DNA of 64,000 nt from Thermococcus eurythermalis (GCF_000769655.1 NZ_CP008887.1:1240001-1304000); one strand, 5' to 3'; counted from the first letter of the stretch, positions 53,191 to 62,855 are shown. Made by a program: numbers and translations. The notes: generated by a model not told the origin, from the sequence alone.

Positions 53191-54497
53191 CGTGGCTGTT
53201 GTTTACCCTTGGAATCTCCCTGATACTAGCCAAGATTGGAGACAGCCTCATAGAGCGCTTTGAGCTTCCAGGAGTCCTTGGAGAGCTCATAATGGGAATA
53301 CTCCTGGGCAACCTTGTCTACTTCGGGATTGTGGCGCCGCAGTACCTTCCAATAGTGAGCGGGGAGGGCTTTACAACGGACGCGACCCAGGTTCCTGAGT
53401 TCCTTGCCAAGCTGGGCATAATATTCCTCCTGTTTCTGGGCGCTTTGGACACCGACGTTGAACAGCTCAAGAAAACGGGACTGACGGCAACGGTCTCAAC
53501 GCTTCTCGGCGTTTTTGTCCCCCTGATAATGGGCTGGTTCGTCCTGATGGAGATGGGCTACCCGAGCAAGGAGGCCTTTGCGGGGGGTGTTCTTCTCACC
53601 GCCACGAGCATAGGCCTAACCGTCAGGGTCATGATGGACCTCGGCGTCCTCAAGAGCGAGGTTGGGGTCGCCTCCCTGAGCGCGAGCGTTATGGACGACT
53701 TCCTCGGAATAGCTCTAATCATATTCGCCGTCGGCACTGGGAGTCTGATAGACCTGTCCATCAAGATAGTTCTGTTCTTCATAATAACCGGCGTTATATG
53801 GTGGTACCTCGTTGACCACTACGTCAGGTTCGCCGAGAGGCTCCACGTCGAAAAGGGAGTCCTTGGAATGGTCATCGGCATGATGTTCCTATTCGCTGCC
53901 CTCGCCGAAGGGTGGTTTGCCGCCGCGATTGAAGGTGCCTTTATGATGGGTCTCGTGCTCTCGAAGCTCCCAGAGGGCAGGCGTCTCATGGACGACCTCC
54001 GTGCAATCGGCTACGGCCTGCTGGTACCGTTCTTCTTCGTCCACACCGGGGCGATGCTGAACCTCACCGTCTTCGAGAACGCTGACGCGCTGGTTCTTGC
54101 GGCGGTTCTCACAACGGTTGCCGTCGTTGGAAAAGTCCTTGGAAGGGGATTCGGTGCTTGGATAACGGCGTGGGGCCGCGGAAGGGAGTTCCTGTTCACC
54201 AAGGAGAACCTCTGGATGTCCCTCCAGATGGGCATAGGCTCAATTCCGAGGACTGAAGTTGCCCTCGTCAACCTGATGGTCGCCATACACGGCGGAGCGA
54301 TTCCTCCCGAAGACGCTCCCAAGTTCATCGCCGCGACGCTGATATTCATAACGGTATCAGTGCTCATAACCCCGCCGCTCCTCAAGTGGGCGTTCAAGCA
54401 CGAGATAGAGAAGGCGAGGTCTTCGAAGGCCTCAAGAAAGGTCGAGCGCATAATGGAGACCAAAGAGAAGATAAAGGAGCTCAAGGGCTCCCAGTGA
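53178..54497 (+). CDS. CPA2-type cation/H+ antiporter
   Basis: A 439-residue membrane protein with about 12 helices: FELPGVLGELIMGILLGNLVYFG, LAKLGIIFLLFLGALDTDVEQLK, LSASVMDDFLGIALIIF (Asp pair typical of CPA2) and FVHTGAMLNLTVF. A cytoplasmic tail of about 30 charged residues follows. It is translationally coupled to the CBS-pair gene. Transported ion: Na+ or K+ against H+. Confidence 0.88.
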   Translation: METVTWLLFTLGISLILAKIGDSLIERFELPGVLGELIMGILLGNLVYFGIVAPQYLPIVSGEGFTTDATQVPEFLAKLGIIFLLFLGALDTDVEQLKKTGLTATVSTLLGVFVPLIMGWFVLMEMGYPSKEAFAGGVLLTATSIGLTVRVMMDLGVLKSEVGVASLSASVMDDFLGIALIIFAVGTGSLIDLSIKIVLFFIITGVIWWYLVDHYVRFAERLHVEKGVLGMVIGMMFLFAALAEGWFAAAIEGAFMMGLVLSKLPEGRRLMDDLRAIGYGLLVPFFFVHTGAMLNLTVFENADALVLAAVLTTVAVVGKVLGRGFGAWITAWGRGREFLFTKENLWMSLQMGIGSIPRTEVALVNLMVAIHGGAIPPEDAPKFIAATLIFITVSVLITPPLLKWAFKHEIEKARSSKASRKVERIMETKEKIKELKGSQ

Positions 54498-54513
54498 ATG
54501 CCCGGCGACGCCT

Positions 54514-54984
54514 TCAGCCGAAAAACGCTCCCATCATGTCCATCTGCTCTTCGCTCATTGACTTTATTTTGAACTCGGGCATCTTGTCTTTCAGCTCCTC
54601 GTACTCTTCCCCTGTTATCTCCTTGGCTTCGCCGTTCTCTACGAGGTAGAATATCCCGTAGTCCGGGTCGCGGTAAGCGACGAGGAACTTCTCCACCTCG
54701 ATGTCGTCGAAGTTAACGAAGATGACGTTTCCACCTGTGTACGGCCTCTTGCACTTGAACGGGAAGCTTGAGGAGTTCAGCATGGCATCGCCAAGGGCCT
54801 GGTTGGCCTTCTCACCGTTTATCTCGGTCCAGAACCTCCTCCCCTCAAAGTCGCCCTCAACGACGATGAGAAACCTCTGGCCGTCGAGTTCGACGAGGGG
54901 GGCACCTTTCTCCTGGAGTATCTTGAAGAGCTCGCCAATAGTCTCCGCGTTTTTCAGGGAAGCAACGAATCCTTCAACTTTCAT
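54514..54984 (-). CDS. Hypothetical protein, SUKH/SMI-like size, unknown function
   Basis: A soluble 156-residue protein with helices at the N-terminus (SLKNAETIGELFKILQEKGAPLVEL) and alternating strands later (NVIFVNFDDIEVEKFLVAYRDPDYGIFYLVENGEAKEIT), ending MDMMGAFFG. I do not recognise a family with confidence. ATG 54984 is preferred to GTG 54993 because GGTGGAA precedes it. Convergent with the antiporter gene, divergent from the ClC gene. Confidence 0.68.
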   Translation of the reverse strand: MKVEGFVASLKNAETIGELFKILQEKGAPLVELDGQRFLIVVEGDFEGRRFWTEINGEKANQALGDAMLNSSSFPFKCKRPYTGGNVIFVNFDDIEVEKFLVAYRDPDYGIFYLVENGEAKEITGEEYEELKDKMPEFKIKSMSEEQMDMMGAFFG

Positions 54985-55058
54985 AGTTTCCACCGGTGAT
55001 GGTTTGGGCGGGGGGTATAAAAGCTTAAGCTTTTTATTACCCGGACAAACTCAGTGTG

Positions 55059-56780
55059 ATGACCCCGAAAGACGTCCAGTACCTCAGGAAGTGGGGCATC
55101 GTAATTGCGTTTTCAATCCTGGCCGGTCTAGTTGGGGGCTTGGGCGCCATAGCCCTAAGGGTTCTTGTGAACGCCGTCCACAGCGTCTTTTTTGGGTGGT
55201 TTCTTCCGAGGGCCTCCTACGAAGCTGGAGGCCTCAACCTTGGGTATCTGCTTCTCCCGATGCTCGGTGCGTTCATTGTGGCCTTCTTTGTAATCAGGTG
55301 TCCCGAAATCAAGGGGAACGGTATTCCTGAGGTCATAGAGGCGGTCATATTTAAGGGGGGCAACATCCCCGGGAAGTTCGCAGTCATGAAAACAATGGCC
55401 ACCGCCATAACCATTGGTTCCGGCGGGAGCGTTGGGCGCGAGGGGCCGATAGGGTTCATAGGTGCAGCTTTAACCTCAATTCTCGCGCGCTGGTTCAAGA
55501 TGTCAAAGGAAATGAAAAAGCTCCTCGTAACGTGCGGCCTCGCCGCGGGCATAGCCGGCACATTCAACACACCACTCGCGGGGGCAATGTTCGCCCTTGA
55601 GGTCGTCTACATGGGGGCGTTTTCGATAAACCTCGTGCCCATTTTCATCGCGGCCGTTACCGGAAACGCCGTCACGCTGGCAATCCTGAACAGGGCGGTT
55701 GAGATAGACATTCCTGAGAATATAGGGCACACTCTCCCAGAGCTCCCCCTCTTCTTCCTCCTCGGCCTGGGTCTCGGCCTCCTCGCGGCGTTCTACGCGC
55801 GGTTCCTCTACCGTGTAAGCGACGGGTTCTCGAAGGCAAAGGTGCCCGAAATCGTAAAACCTGTAGTAGGGGGCTTTGGTGTCGGCGTTCTGGGGATGCT
55901 GTTTCCGGAGTATGGTATATTCGGCGTTGGCTACGAGGGCATGAAGATGGCGTTCTATGACGAGCTGGCCCTGGGCATGCTGATAGCACTCGGCCTTGTC
56001 AAAATGCTGGCAACTGCACTAACAGTGGGTTCCGGCCAGAGCGGCGGCGTCTTTGCACCCAGCCTTTACATAGGCACTATGTTCGGGGCGGCCTTCGGGA
56101 AGGCCGTGAGGCTTGTTCTTCCAGGCATTGGGCCGGATCCCGCGGTCTATGCTCTCGCCGGAATGGCGGCCTTCTTCAGCGGCATGACTCAGGCCCCCAT
56201 CTCTCAGATATTAATGGTAACCGAACTGACGAGGAGCTATGCAGTCCTGCCCGCGGTGATGACCTCGGCAACGATAGGGTTCCTCACGGCCAGGTTTTTC
56301 CTCAAAGGGGAGTCCATCTACACCCTCAAGCTCCTCAGGAAGGGCTACCGTGTAAGGACAGGAAAGCCCGTCGTGCTGGAGACAATCTCCGTTGGAGAGA
56401 TAATGACCCGCGAACCAGTTTACGTCACCGAAGACAATACGCTCTTTGACGTGGAGCACCTCATAGGTGAGACCGGTCACGACTGCTTCCCGGTTGTTAA
56501 TGAAAACATGGAGGTCGTGGGCATAATCGGCGTGAAGGACCTCCTGAAAAAGCCTTCGAGCGTTAAGAGGTTGCCCGTAAGGAGGTTCATCCGCAGGCCA
56601 TACGCTGTGACGTGCCCTACAGAGACAGCCGAAGAGGCCTTTGAGAAGCTAATGGCCTATGACCAGAACCTGCTACCCGTCACGGAAAGCAAAGAGAGCA
56701 GGAAGCTCGTCGGCGTCGTGACCAAAAGGGACATATACCGCGCCTACTACCGCGGTCTGGAGGGAATGTACATAGACTGA
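55059..56780 (+). CDS. ClC-family chloride channel/exchanger with CBS pair
   Basis: A 573-residue protein. The ClC pore has GNGIPEVIEAVIFKG, GSGGSVGREGPIGFIGAAL (with the gating Glu) and GSGQSGGVFAPSLYIGTMFG. The Glu in GREGP suggests that coupled Cl-/H+ exchange is possible. Two CBS domains follow (about 442-500 and 510-565: VGEIMTREPVYVTEDNTLFDVEHLI; RPYAVTCPTETAEEAFEKLM). TATA-like TTTTTATTA at 55031 and no ribosome binding site suggest a leaderless start at ATG 55059 (GTG 55056 also possible). Confidence 0.92.
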   Translation: MTPKDVQYLRKWGIVIAFSILAGLVGGLGAIALRVLVNAVHSVFFGWFLPRASYEAGGLNLGYLLLPMLGAFIVAFFVIRCPEIKGNGIPEVIEAVIFKGGNIPGKFAVMKTMATAITIGSGGSVGREGPIGFIGAALTSILARWFKMSKEMKKLLVTCGLAAGIAGTFNTPLAGAMFALEVVYMGAFSINLVPIFIAAVTGNAVTLAILNRAVEIDIPENIGHTLPELPLFFLLGLGLGLLAAFYARFLYRVSDGFSKAKVPEIVKPVVGGFGVGVLGMLFPEYGIFGVGYEGMKMAFYDELALGMLIALGLVKMLATALTVGSGQSGGVFAPSLYIGTMFGAAFGKAVRLVLPGIGPDPAVYALAGMAAFFSGMTQAPISQILMVTELTRSYAVLPAVMTSATIGFLTARFFLKGESIYTLKLLRKGYRVRTGKPVVLETISVGEIMTREPVYVTEDNTLFDVEHLIGETGHDCFPVVNENMEVVGIIGVKDLLKKPSSVKRLPVRRFIRRPYAVTCPTETAEEAFEKLMAYDQNLLPVTESKESRKLVGVVTKRDIYRAYYRGLEGMYID

Positions 56781-56797
56781 GAGACCGAGGTGATAAA

Positions 56798-58060
56798 ATG
56801 CAGGTCGATGCCGACCTTCACATACACTCGCGCTACTCAAAAGCTGTTTCAAAGTCCATGACGATACCGAATCTGGCTGAAAATGCACGCTTCAAGGGGC
56901 TCGGAATAGTTGGGACGGGCGACATACTCAACCCGAAGTGGGAAGAGGAGCTTTTGAAATATACCAAAAAAGTTGATGACGGGACTTACGAAAGAAGCGG
57001 CGTCCGCTTCATTCTCACCGCCGAAGTTGAAGACAGCAGGCGCGTCCACCACCTCTTAATCTTCCCGAGCGTTGATGCCGTCCGCGAGATGAGGGAGATA
57101 CTGAGGAAGCATTCGTCTGACATCGAGACGGAAGGGAGGCCCCATCTGGGTCTATCTGCTGCCGAGATAGCAGAGATAGCCAACGACCTTGGTGTCCTTA
57201 TTGGCCCCGCGCACGCTTTTACGCCGTGGACTTCCCTATACAAAGAGTACGACAGCCTGAAAGATGCCTACGACGGGGCGGAAATCCAGTTCCTTGAGCT
57301 CGGCCTTTCTGCCGACAGCGAGATGGCGGACAGGATAAAGGCCCACCATCGGCTCACATACCTCAGCAACAGCGACGCCCACTCCCCAATGCCCCACCGC
57401 CTCGGGAGGGAGTTCAACCGTTTTGAGGTCAAAGAGCCCACCTTTGAGGAAATCAGAAAGGCGATTCTAAAGCGGGGCGGAAGGAAAATAGTTCTCAACG
57501 CCGGCCTTAATCCCAGGCTCGGAAAATACCACCGGACGGCCTGCTCCCGCTGTTACACGCAGTACTCCCTCGGCGAGGCTAAAGCCTTCAAATGGAAGTG
57601 CCCCAGGTGCGGCGGCAGGATAAAGAAAGGCGTCCGCGACAGGATCCTTGAGCTGGCCGACACCGGGGAGAGGCCGAAGGACAGGCCGCCGTACCTGCAC
57701 CTCGCCCCCCTCGCGGAGATAATCTCGATGGTAATTGACAAGGGAGTCGAGACAAAGGCCGTCAGGCTAATCTGGGAGCGGTTCCTGAGGGAGTTCGGGA
57801 GCGAGATTAAGGTTCTTGTGGACGTCCCGGTGCAGGAGCTGGCTAAAATTCATGAAGACGTTGCCAGGGCCATCTGGGCCCACCGCAACGGCAAGCTAAT
57901 CGTAATCCCCGGCGGTGGCGGAAAGTACGGGGAGATAAGGCTTCCAGAGGAGATAAGAAGCGCGAGAATTGACGAGCTTGAGAGCGTTGAGGTGTCCCTG
58001 CCCCCGGAAGAAAAGCCAAAGCAGAGGAGCATAACGGAGTTCGTGAGGGGTGCCCGATGA
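56798..58060 (+). CDS. Endonuclease Q (EndoQ), PHP-domain DNA repair enzyme
   Basis: A 420-residue protein. The PHP catalytic domain starts DADLHIHSRYS and continues with VGTGD, HHLLIFPS, GPAHAFTPW and SNSDAHSPMPHRLGREFNRF (metal ligands). A four-Cys zinc module (CSRCYTQYS; CPRCGGRIKKG) and a helical module follow. EndoQ nicks 5' of deaminated bases and abasic sites. The C-terminal QRSITEFV fits a PCNA-interacting PIP box. GAGGTGAT precedes the ATG. ThiL is 31 bases downstream. Confidence 0.88.
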   Translation: MQVDADLHIHSRYSKAVSKSMTIPNLAENARFKGLGIVGTGDILNPKWEEELLKYTKKVDDGTYERSGVRFILTAEVEDSRRVHHLLIFPSVDAVREMREILRKHSSDIETEGRPHLGLSAAEIAEIANDLGVLIGPAHAFTPWTSLYKEYDSLKDAYDGAEIQFLELGLSADSEMADRIKAHHRLTYLSNSDAHSPMPHRLGREFNRFEVKEPTFEEIRKAILKRGGRKIVLNAGLNPRLGKYHRTACSRCYTQYSLGEAKAFKWKCPRCGGRIKKGVRDRILELADTGERPKDRPPYLHLAPLAEIISMVIDKGVETKAVRLIWERFLREFGSEIKVLVDVPVQELAKIHEDVARAIWAHRNGKLIVIPGGGGKYGEIRLPEEIRSARIDELESVEVSLPPEEKPKQRSITEFVRGAR

Positions 58061-58091
58061 GGCCCGAAACGTTTGAAGGTGGTGAGCTCAA

Positions 58092-59045
58092 ATGAGGGAG
58101 TCCGAGATAATAGACCTCTTCCTCAGGCATCTCAAAAGACAGGGCGACCTGCCCCTTGGTGATGACGCCGGGGCGCTCAGGTTTGGGGATAAGTGGCTCG
58201 TCGCCACCAACGACATGCTGGTGAGGAAGACCGATGTCCCCGACGTAATGACGCCTGAGCAGGCCGGTTTTAAGGCGGTCACGATGAACGTCAGCGACGT
58301 GGCGGCAATGGGGGCAGAACCGGTGGGATTTCTCTTCTCTCTCGGTGTCCCCCCCGGGCTTGATGCCGATTACATGGAGGGGATAGCGAGGGGCATAGGC
58401 GAGGCCCTCAACTTCTACGGCATTCCCGTCCTGAGCGCCGACACGAACGAGGCGGACGACCTGATAATTGACGGGATAGCCCTTGGAGTCACAGAGCGCC
58501 TTCTTACCCGCTCGGGGGCGAGGCCGGGTGACCTGGTGTGCGTCACCGGCGATTTGGGAAGGGCACTCGCGGGCCTTCTTGTGTGGAAGCACGACATTGA
58601 AGTTTCCGAAAAAACGAAGAAAGCCCTCTACGATAAGTTCCTGGAGCCGAGGGCGAGGGTGAGTGAGGGAGTTTCTCTCTCCAAAGTCGCCAGCTCCGCA
58701 ATAGATATCAGCGACGGCCTTGCGAAGGAGCTCCACCTTATCGCGAAAATGAGCGGGGTGGGAATAGAAATCAGGCCAGAGAGCATTCCTATCCGTGATG
58801 AGGTCGCGGAAGTCGCTGAAATCCTCGGCTTGAGCCCCCTGGAAATCGCCCTCGCCAGTGGTGAGGAGTTCGAGCTCGTGTTCACGGTTTCGCCAGAACT
58901 TGTTGATGCCATGGATTTCAAGTTCTCTGTCATGGGGCAGGTCATGGAGGGTAACGGCGTTTATCTAGCTTCAGACGAGGAGAGAAGACCCCTTCCTCGG
59001 CTCGGCTGGGAGCACCTGGGTGACCAGAAGATTTATAACAGATAG
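58092..59045 (+). CDS. thiL: Thiamine-monophosphate kinase
   Basis: Phosphorylates thiamine monophosphate to thiamine pyrophosphate. A 317-residue AIR-synthase-fold enzyme: PLGDDAGALRFGDKWLVATNDMLVRKTDVP, MNVSDVAAMGAEPVGFLFSLGVP, SADTNEADDLIIDGIALG, CVTGDLGRALAG and AIDISDGLAKELHLIA. GAAGGTGGTGAG lies before the ATG. Confidence 0.93.
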   Translation: MRESEIIDLFLRHLKRQGDLPLGDDAGALRFGDKWLVATNDMLVRKTDVPDVMTPEQAGFKAVTMNVSDVAAMGAEPVGFLFSLGVPPGLDADYMEGIARGIGEALNFYGIPVLSADTNEADDLIIDGIALGVTERLLTRSGARPGDLVCVTGDLGRALAGLLVWKHDIEVSEKTKKALYDKFLEPRARVSEGVSLSKVASSAIDISDGLAKELHLIAKMSGVGIEIRPESIPIRDEVAEVAEILGLSPLEIALASGEEFELVFTVSPELVDAMDFKFSVMGQVMEGNGVYLASDEERRPLPRLGWEHLGDQKIYNR

Positions 59046-59062
59046 CAGATAGCAGTTTCCGT

Positions 59063-59941
59063 ATGCTGGGTAGTATTAAAATCGAATTGCTTGCAGGAAT
59101 ACAGCAGGTAAGATGCGCAAGCCTGCGCTACTTTATCCTAGCCGTTGCCACGTACTACCTAAGCGTCCTGCTGTTTGCCCTGCGCTGGAAATACGTCCTC
59201 CGGGGAACGGGGGTTGACCTCCCCATTAACGACCTTTTTAAGGCGAACCTGGCGGGCCTCTTCGTGAACAACATAACCCCAATGAGCCGCGGAGGGGGCG
59301 AGTTCCTCAGAATGCTCTGGATTTCCAGGCTCAGGGGAGTGCCTCTCGGCATCTCTGCAATCACGATAATATATGAGAGAATCCTGGAGTCAATACCCGT
59401 TATGGTCATGGTCGCTGTGGGCTTCCTGTACTTCGCGACGTCGGAGTCCCTCGTTCTGGTGCCCCTCCTGGCCGGACTGCTGATTATCTGGCTCAAATGG
59501 GAGCGGTTCATTGAGCTGACGCTGAGGCTCTTTCGCGTTAATCTTTCAGATGAAGAGAAGGCCAGGTTAATCTCCCTGCGGAGTTGTGGCACCGCCAACC
59601 TGGTTGGAATCACTGCCAGCTCCCTCGTCTGGGTTCTCGACGTTGCCCGGCTGAAGCTACTTACCCTGGCGGTGGGCCTTGAGGTTTCAATCCCGGTCCT
59701 TGTCTTTGTGTCCGTTGTCAACCTCGTTCTCGGAATAGCCGCGTTCACCCCAGGTGGCGTCGGAATAGTCGAGGGCGGTTTAGTGGGAACCCTCACCTAC
59801 GTCGGACTTTCGCCTGCCCTGGCGGTTTCGGTTGTGGTACTCGAAAGGTTTATCTCTTATGTTCTGAGCAGTCTGTCCGGACTGGCAGTACTTTTAACGT
59901 CCGGGGGAAGGGAAGTATGGAGAGCCTTAAAATCACGTTAG
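59063..59941 (+). CDS. Flippase-like membrane protein (UPF0104/LPG synthase TM family)
   Basis: A 292-residue membrane protein with about 7-8 helices. Family motifs: LRWKYVLRGTG, ANLAGLFVNNITPMSRGGGEFLRMLWISRLRGVPLGISAITIIYERILE, and FTPGGVGIVEGGLVGTL. Related proteins (AglD-region type) sit with glycosyltransferases and are thought to act on lipid-linked sugars. The GT4 gene starts inside its 3' end (25-base overlap). Confidence 0.82.
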   Translation: MLGSIKIELLAGIQQVRCASLRYFILAVATYYLSVLLFALRWKYVLRGTGVDLPINDLFKANLAGLFVNNITPMSRGGGEFLRMLWISRLRGVPLGISAITIIYERILESIPVMVMVAVGFLYFATSESLVLVPLLAGLLIIWLKWERFIELTLRLFRVNLSDEEKARLISLRSCGTANLVGITASSLVWVLDVARLKLLTLAVGLEVSIPVLVFVSVVNLVLGIAAFTPGGVGIVEGGLVGTLTYVGLSPALAVSVVVLERFISYVLSSLSGLAVLLTSGGREVWRALKSR

Positions 59942-61062
59942 TGAGCGACTGGTACTTTCCAAAGCTGGGCGGTGTTGCCGTCCACATGCACGACCTCGCG
60001 TTTCACCTGAGGGCTTTGGGACACGAAGTTGCTATAATCACGAACGACCGTGAGACGAGCAAAGAGGCGGAGCTGAAGGAAGCGGGCATAGATTTAATCA
60101 GGGTCCCCGGCCGTGTCCTGGGGGGCGTAGGAATAAACGTGGGTGCCTTTGCCCGGGGTGCCCGTGAGCTGATTCCATATATAAGGGAATACGACGTTGT
60201 CCACGGTCACCACGCTTTTACGCCCCTCTCACTCAAGGCAGTCTCGGCTGGGAGACAGATAGGGAAGGCGACTCTGATCACGACCCACAGCATCAACTAC
60301 GAGAACTCAAAGGCAATACGGGCCGTTGCTAGGCTCACGTTTCCCTATTTCAAGTACCACCTTCACAACCCGCACAGGATAATAGCCGTCAGCAGGGCCG
60401 CGAAGGAGTTTATAAAGCGCTTCACCAGCGTTCCCGCTGAGGTCATCCCGAACGGCATAAACGTGGACTTCTTTGACGTGCCGCTCTCAAGGGAAGAGGC
60501 CAAGGAACGGCTGGGCCTCGGCGAGAACGTTGTCCTATACGTCGGCAGGATTGAGCCCCGAAAGGGAGTCGGCACGCTCATAAGCGCGATGAAACACGTT
60601 GACGGGACGCTGTTGATAGTTGGCAAGGGGAGCAGGCTTTCCTTCCTGAGGGAGAGGGCCAGGCTCCTCGGCGTCGCGGAGAAAGTCCGATTCCTCGGCA
60701 CTGTGGAGTACTCAAAGCTCCCCCTCTTTTACCGCGCCAGCGACGTCTTTGTCCTTCCGAGCCTGAGCGAGGCCTTCGGTATAGTCCTGCTTGAGGCAAT
60801 GGCCAGCGGGACGCCCGTTATCGGGACGACGGTTGGGGGAATCCCGGAGATAGTAGACGGCTGCGGCCTGCTCGTCCCGCCGGGGGACGCAAGGAAGCTG
60901 GCCGAGGCCGTAAACCTCGTCCTGAACAACCAGAACGTTGAGAAGCGCCTGGCCCGTCTCGGAAAGCGGAGAGCTGAGGCGGTCTACGACTGGAGGGTCG
61001 TCGTGAGGAAGATAACTGCCCTCTACTACCAAGTCCTTGATGAGGTGGCGGAGAATGGCTAA
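59917..61062 (+). CDS. GT4-family glycosyltransferase
   Basis: A 381-residue GT-B fold enzyme. The N-terminal domain has SDWYFPKLGGVAVHMHDLAFHLRALGHEVAIIT and VHGHHAFTPLSLKA. The C-terminal domain has LYVGRIEPRKGVGTLI and the E-x7-E motif SEAFGIVLLEAMASGTPVIGTTVGGIPEIV. It transfers a nucleotide sugar, probably to an envelope lipid or polymer. It overlaps the flippase-like gene upstream and the deacetylase downstream. Confidence 0.9.
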   Translation: MESLKITLVSDWYFPKLGGVAVHMHDLAFHLRALGHEVAIITNDRETSKEAELKEAGIDLIRVPGRVLGGVGINVGAFARGARELIPYIREYDVVHGHHAFTPLSLKAVSAGRQIGKATLITTHSINYENSKAIRAVARLTFPYFKYHLHNPHRIIAVSRAAKEFIKRFTSVPAEVIPNGINVDFFDVPLSREEAKERLGLGENVVLYVGRIEPRKGVGTLISAMKHVDGTLLIVGKGSRLSFLRERARLLGVAEKVRFLGTVEYSKLPLFYRASDVFVLPSLSEAFGIVLLEAMASGTPVIGTTVGGIPEIVDGCGLLVPPGDARKLAEAVNLVLNNQNVEKRLARLGKRRAEAVYDWRVVVRKITALYYQVLDEVAENG

Positions 61063-61777
61063 GGTGGTGATGCTCACCTTTGATGTTGAGGAGGACTGCC
61101 CGCCATTTGCAGAGACAAGGAGGGGCATGGAAGAGGGGCTGCCAAAGGTCATGGACGTCCTTGAGGAGTTCAAAATCAGGGGAACGTTCCTCTTCACTGG
61201 CAGGATTGCCGAGGAGTTCCCGGAGCTGGCGGAGCGCGCAGGGAAAAAACATGAGCTCGGCTGTCACGGCCTTGAGCACGAGCGCTTTGACAGGCTGTCC
61301 CACGAAGAGGCGAGGCGCAGGCTGGCCGAGGCAAGGGAGATACTCTCCCGCTTCGGCGACGTCACCTCTTTCCGCGCCCCAAACTTCCAGTTCCCTGATA
61401 AGTACTACAGGATTCTCGCCGACCTAGGCTTCAAGGTCGATTCCAGCAAGGCCAGGCACAAGGGCTGGCGTGGGGGCGTCGCTGAAATAGACGGCGTCCT
61501 TGAAGTCCCCGCGACCACAACATCTATCGTAACGAGGCTCCCATGGAGGCTCCAAGAAAGGTTCCACCGCGGTTTCGAAAGCCCCATCGTTTACATATTC
61601 CACCCATGGGAGTTTGTGAGAATGCCAAGACGCTTAAGGCCAGACTGCTGGTTTGGCACGGGCGAGGGGGCACTTGAGAAGTTGAGGGCTCTCATCGAGT
61701 TCCACCTCGAGGGCGGCGCGAGGTTCATGACACTCCGCGAGTTCTATGGGAAATACCAAAAGCTTAAACGGGGATAG
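61055..61777 (+). CDS. Polysaccharide deacetylase (CE4/NodB-like)
   Basis: A 240-residue protein. NodB landmarks: LTFDVEEDCPP (catalytic Asp pair), GRIAEEFPELAERAGKKHELGCHGLEHERFDRLS (metal His), FRAPNFQFPDKYYRIL and FHPWEFVRM. It probably deacetylates N-acetyl sugars on an envelope glycan. ATG 61055 overlaps the GT4 stop by 8 bases and follows GGTGGCGGAG. Confidence 0.87.
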   Translation: MAKVVMLTFDVEEDCPPFAETRRGMEEGLPKVMDVLEEFKIRGTFLFTGRIAEEFPELAERAGKKHELGCHGLEHERFDRLSHEEARRRLAEAREILSRFGDVTSFRAPNFQFPDKYYRILADLGFKVDSSKARHKGWRGGVAEIDGVLEVPATTTSIVTRLPWRLQERFHRGFESPIVYIFHPWEFVRMPRRLRPDCWFGTGEGALEKLRALIEFHLEGGARFMTLREFYGKYQKLKRG

Positions 61778-61803
61778 CCGGACTTTCTTCTATGGTGGTG
61801 GCT

Positions 61804-62853
61804 ATGAGGGAGGCTCTTTACTGGGAGCCCCTGGAAGGGGGCAAAGTCCGCTGTAAGCTCTGCCCGCTCAACTGCATTATCAGTGAGGGAAAGAGGGGCT
61901 CCTGCAGGGTGAGGAAGAACATAGGTGGAAGGCTCTACACGCTCAACTACGGGAAGGTCTCGGCCATAGGCGCTGACCCGGTCGAAAAGAAGCCCCTCTT
62001 CCACTTCTGGCCTGGCTCCTGCGCGCTCTCGATAAGCTCAGTTGGGTGCAACATGCACTGCAGGCACTGCCAGAACTGGGAGATAAGCCAGGCAGACGAG
62101 AGCTTTCCGTACCTGCACGACATGACGCCGGAAATGGTTGTGGCGATTGCCAAGCGCTACGGCTGTGAGAGCATAGCATACACCTACAATGAGCCAGTAA
62201 TCTGGTACGAGTTCGTCCTCGACACCGCAAAGCTCGCCCGGAGAGAGGGCATCTACAACCTCCTCATAACGAACGGCTACATCAACGAGGAGCCCTTCAG
62301 GGAGCTCGCGCCATACATAGACGCAATGAACATAGACATCAAGGCCTTCAGCGACGAGTTCTACATGAAGATAGCACGCGTTCCGGGTGGTGAGCCTAGC
62401 AGGAGGACAGCGGTAATAGCCAAGAAGGACTTTGGAATCCACGTCGAGCTTACCTACCTAATAATTCCAACGCTTAACGACAGCGAAGAGGAAATCCGGG
62501 CCTTTGCAAGGTGGGTGGTGGAGGAGCTCGGAGACGACACGCCCGTCCACTTCTCGCGCTTCTTCCCGCACTACCAGCTCACGCACCTGCCGCCGACGTC
62601 TCTTGAGACAATTGAGATGGCCTACCGCGTGGCCAGAGAAGAGGGCCTGAAGTTCGTCTACATCGGCAACGTGCCCGGACACCCAGGAGAGAACACCTAC
62701 TGCCCGAGGTGTGGAAAGCCTTTAATAGTACGGTATGGCTTTGAGATTACCGAGTACAAGGTCACCGACGATGGAAGGTGTAAGTACTGCGGTGAGAAGA
62801 TACCGGTAGTTGGCACGTATACAAAAAAGGATTATCCTGGAATGTGGTGGTGA
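61804..62853 (+). CDS. amrS: AmmeMemoRadiSam-type radical SAM enzyme (AmrS)
   Basis: A 349-residue protein with the radical SAM Cys triad CNMHCRHC (residues about 82-89), preceded by CKLCPLNCIISEGKRGSCRVR and followed by ITNGYINEEPFRELAPYIDAMNIDIKAFSDEFY. A C-terminal four-Cys module follows (YCPRCGKPLI; CKYCGEKIP). It is predicted to act with AMMECR1 and Memo-like proteins. ATG 61804 after GGTGGTGGCT is chosen. The next gene starts 2 bases after its stop. Confidence 0.88.
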   Translation: MREALYWEPLEGGKVRCKLCPLNCIISEGKRGSCRVRKNIGGRLYTLNYGKVSAIGADPVEKKPLFHFWPGSCALSISSVGCNMHCRHCQNWEISQADESFPYLHDMTPEMVVAIAKRYGCESIAYTYNEPVIWYEFVLDTAKLARREGIYNLLITNGYINEEPFRELAPYIDAMNIDIKAFSDEFYMKIARVPGGEPSRRTAVIAKKDFGIHVELTYLIIPTLNDSEEEIRAFARWVVEELGDDTPVHFSRFFPHYQLTHLPPTSLETIEMAYRVAREEGLKFVYIGNVPGHPGENTYCPRCGKPLIVRYGFEITEYKVTDDGRCKYCGEKIPVVGTYTKKDYPGMWW

Positions 62854-62855
62854 AA

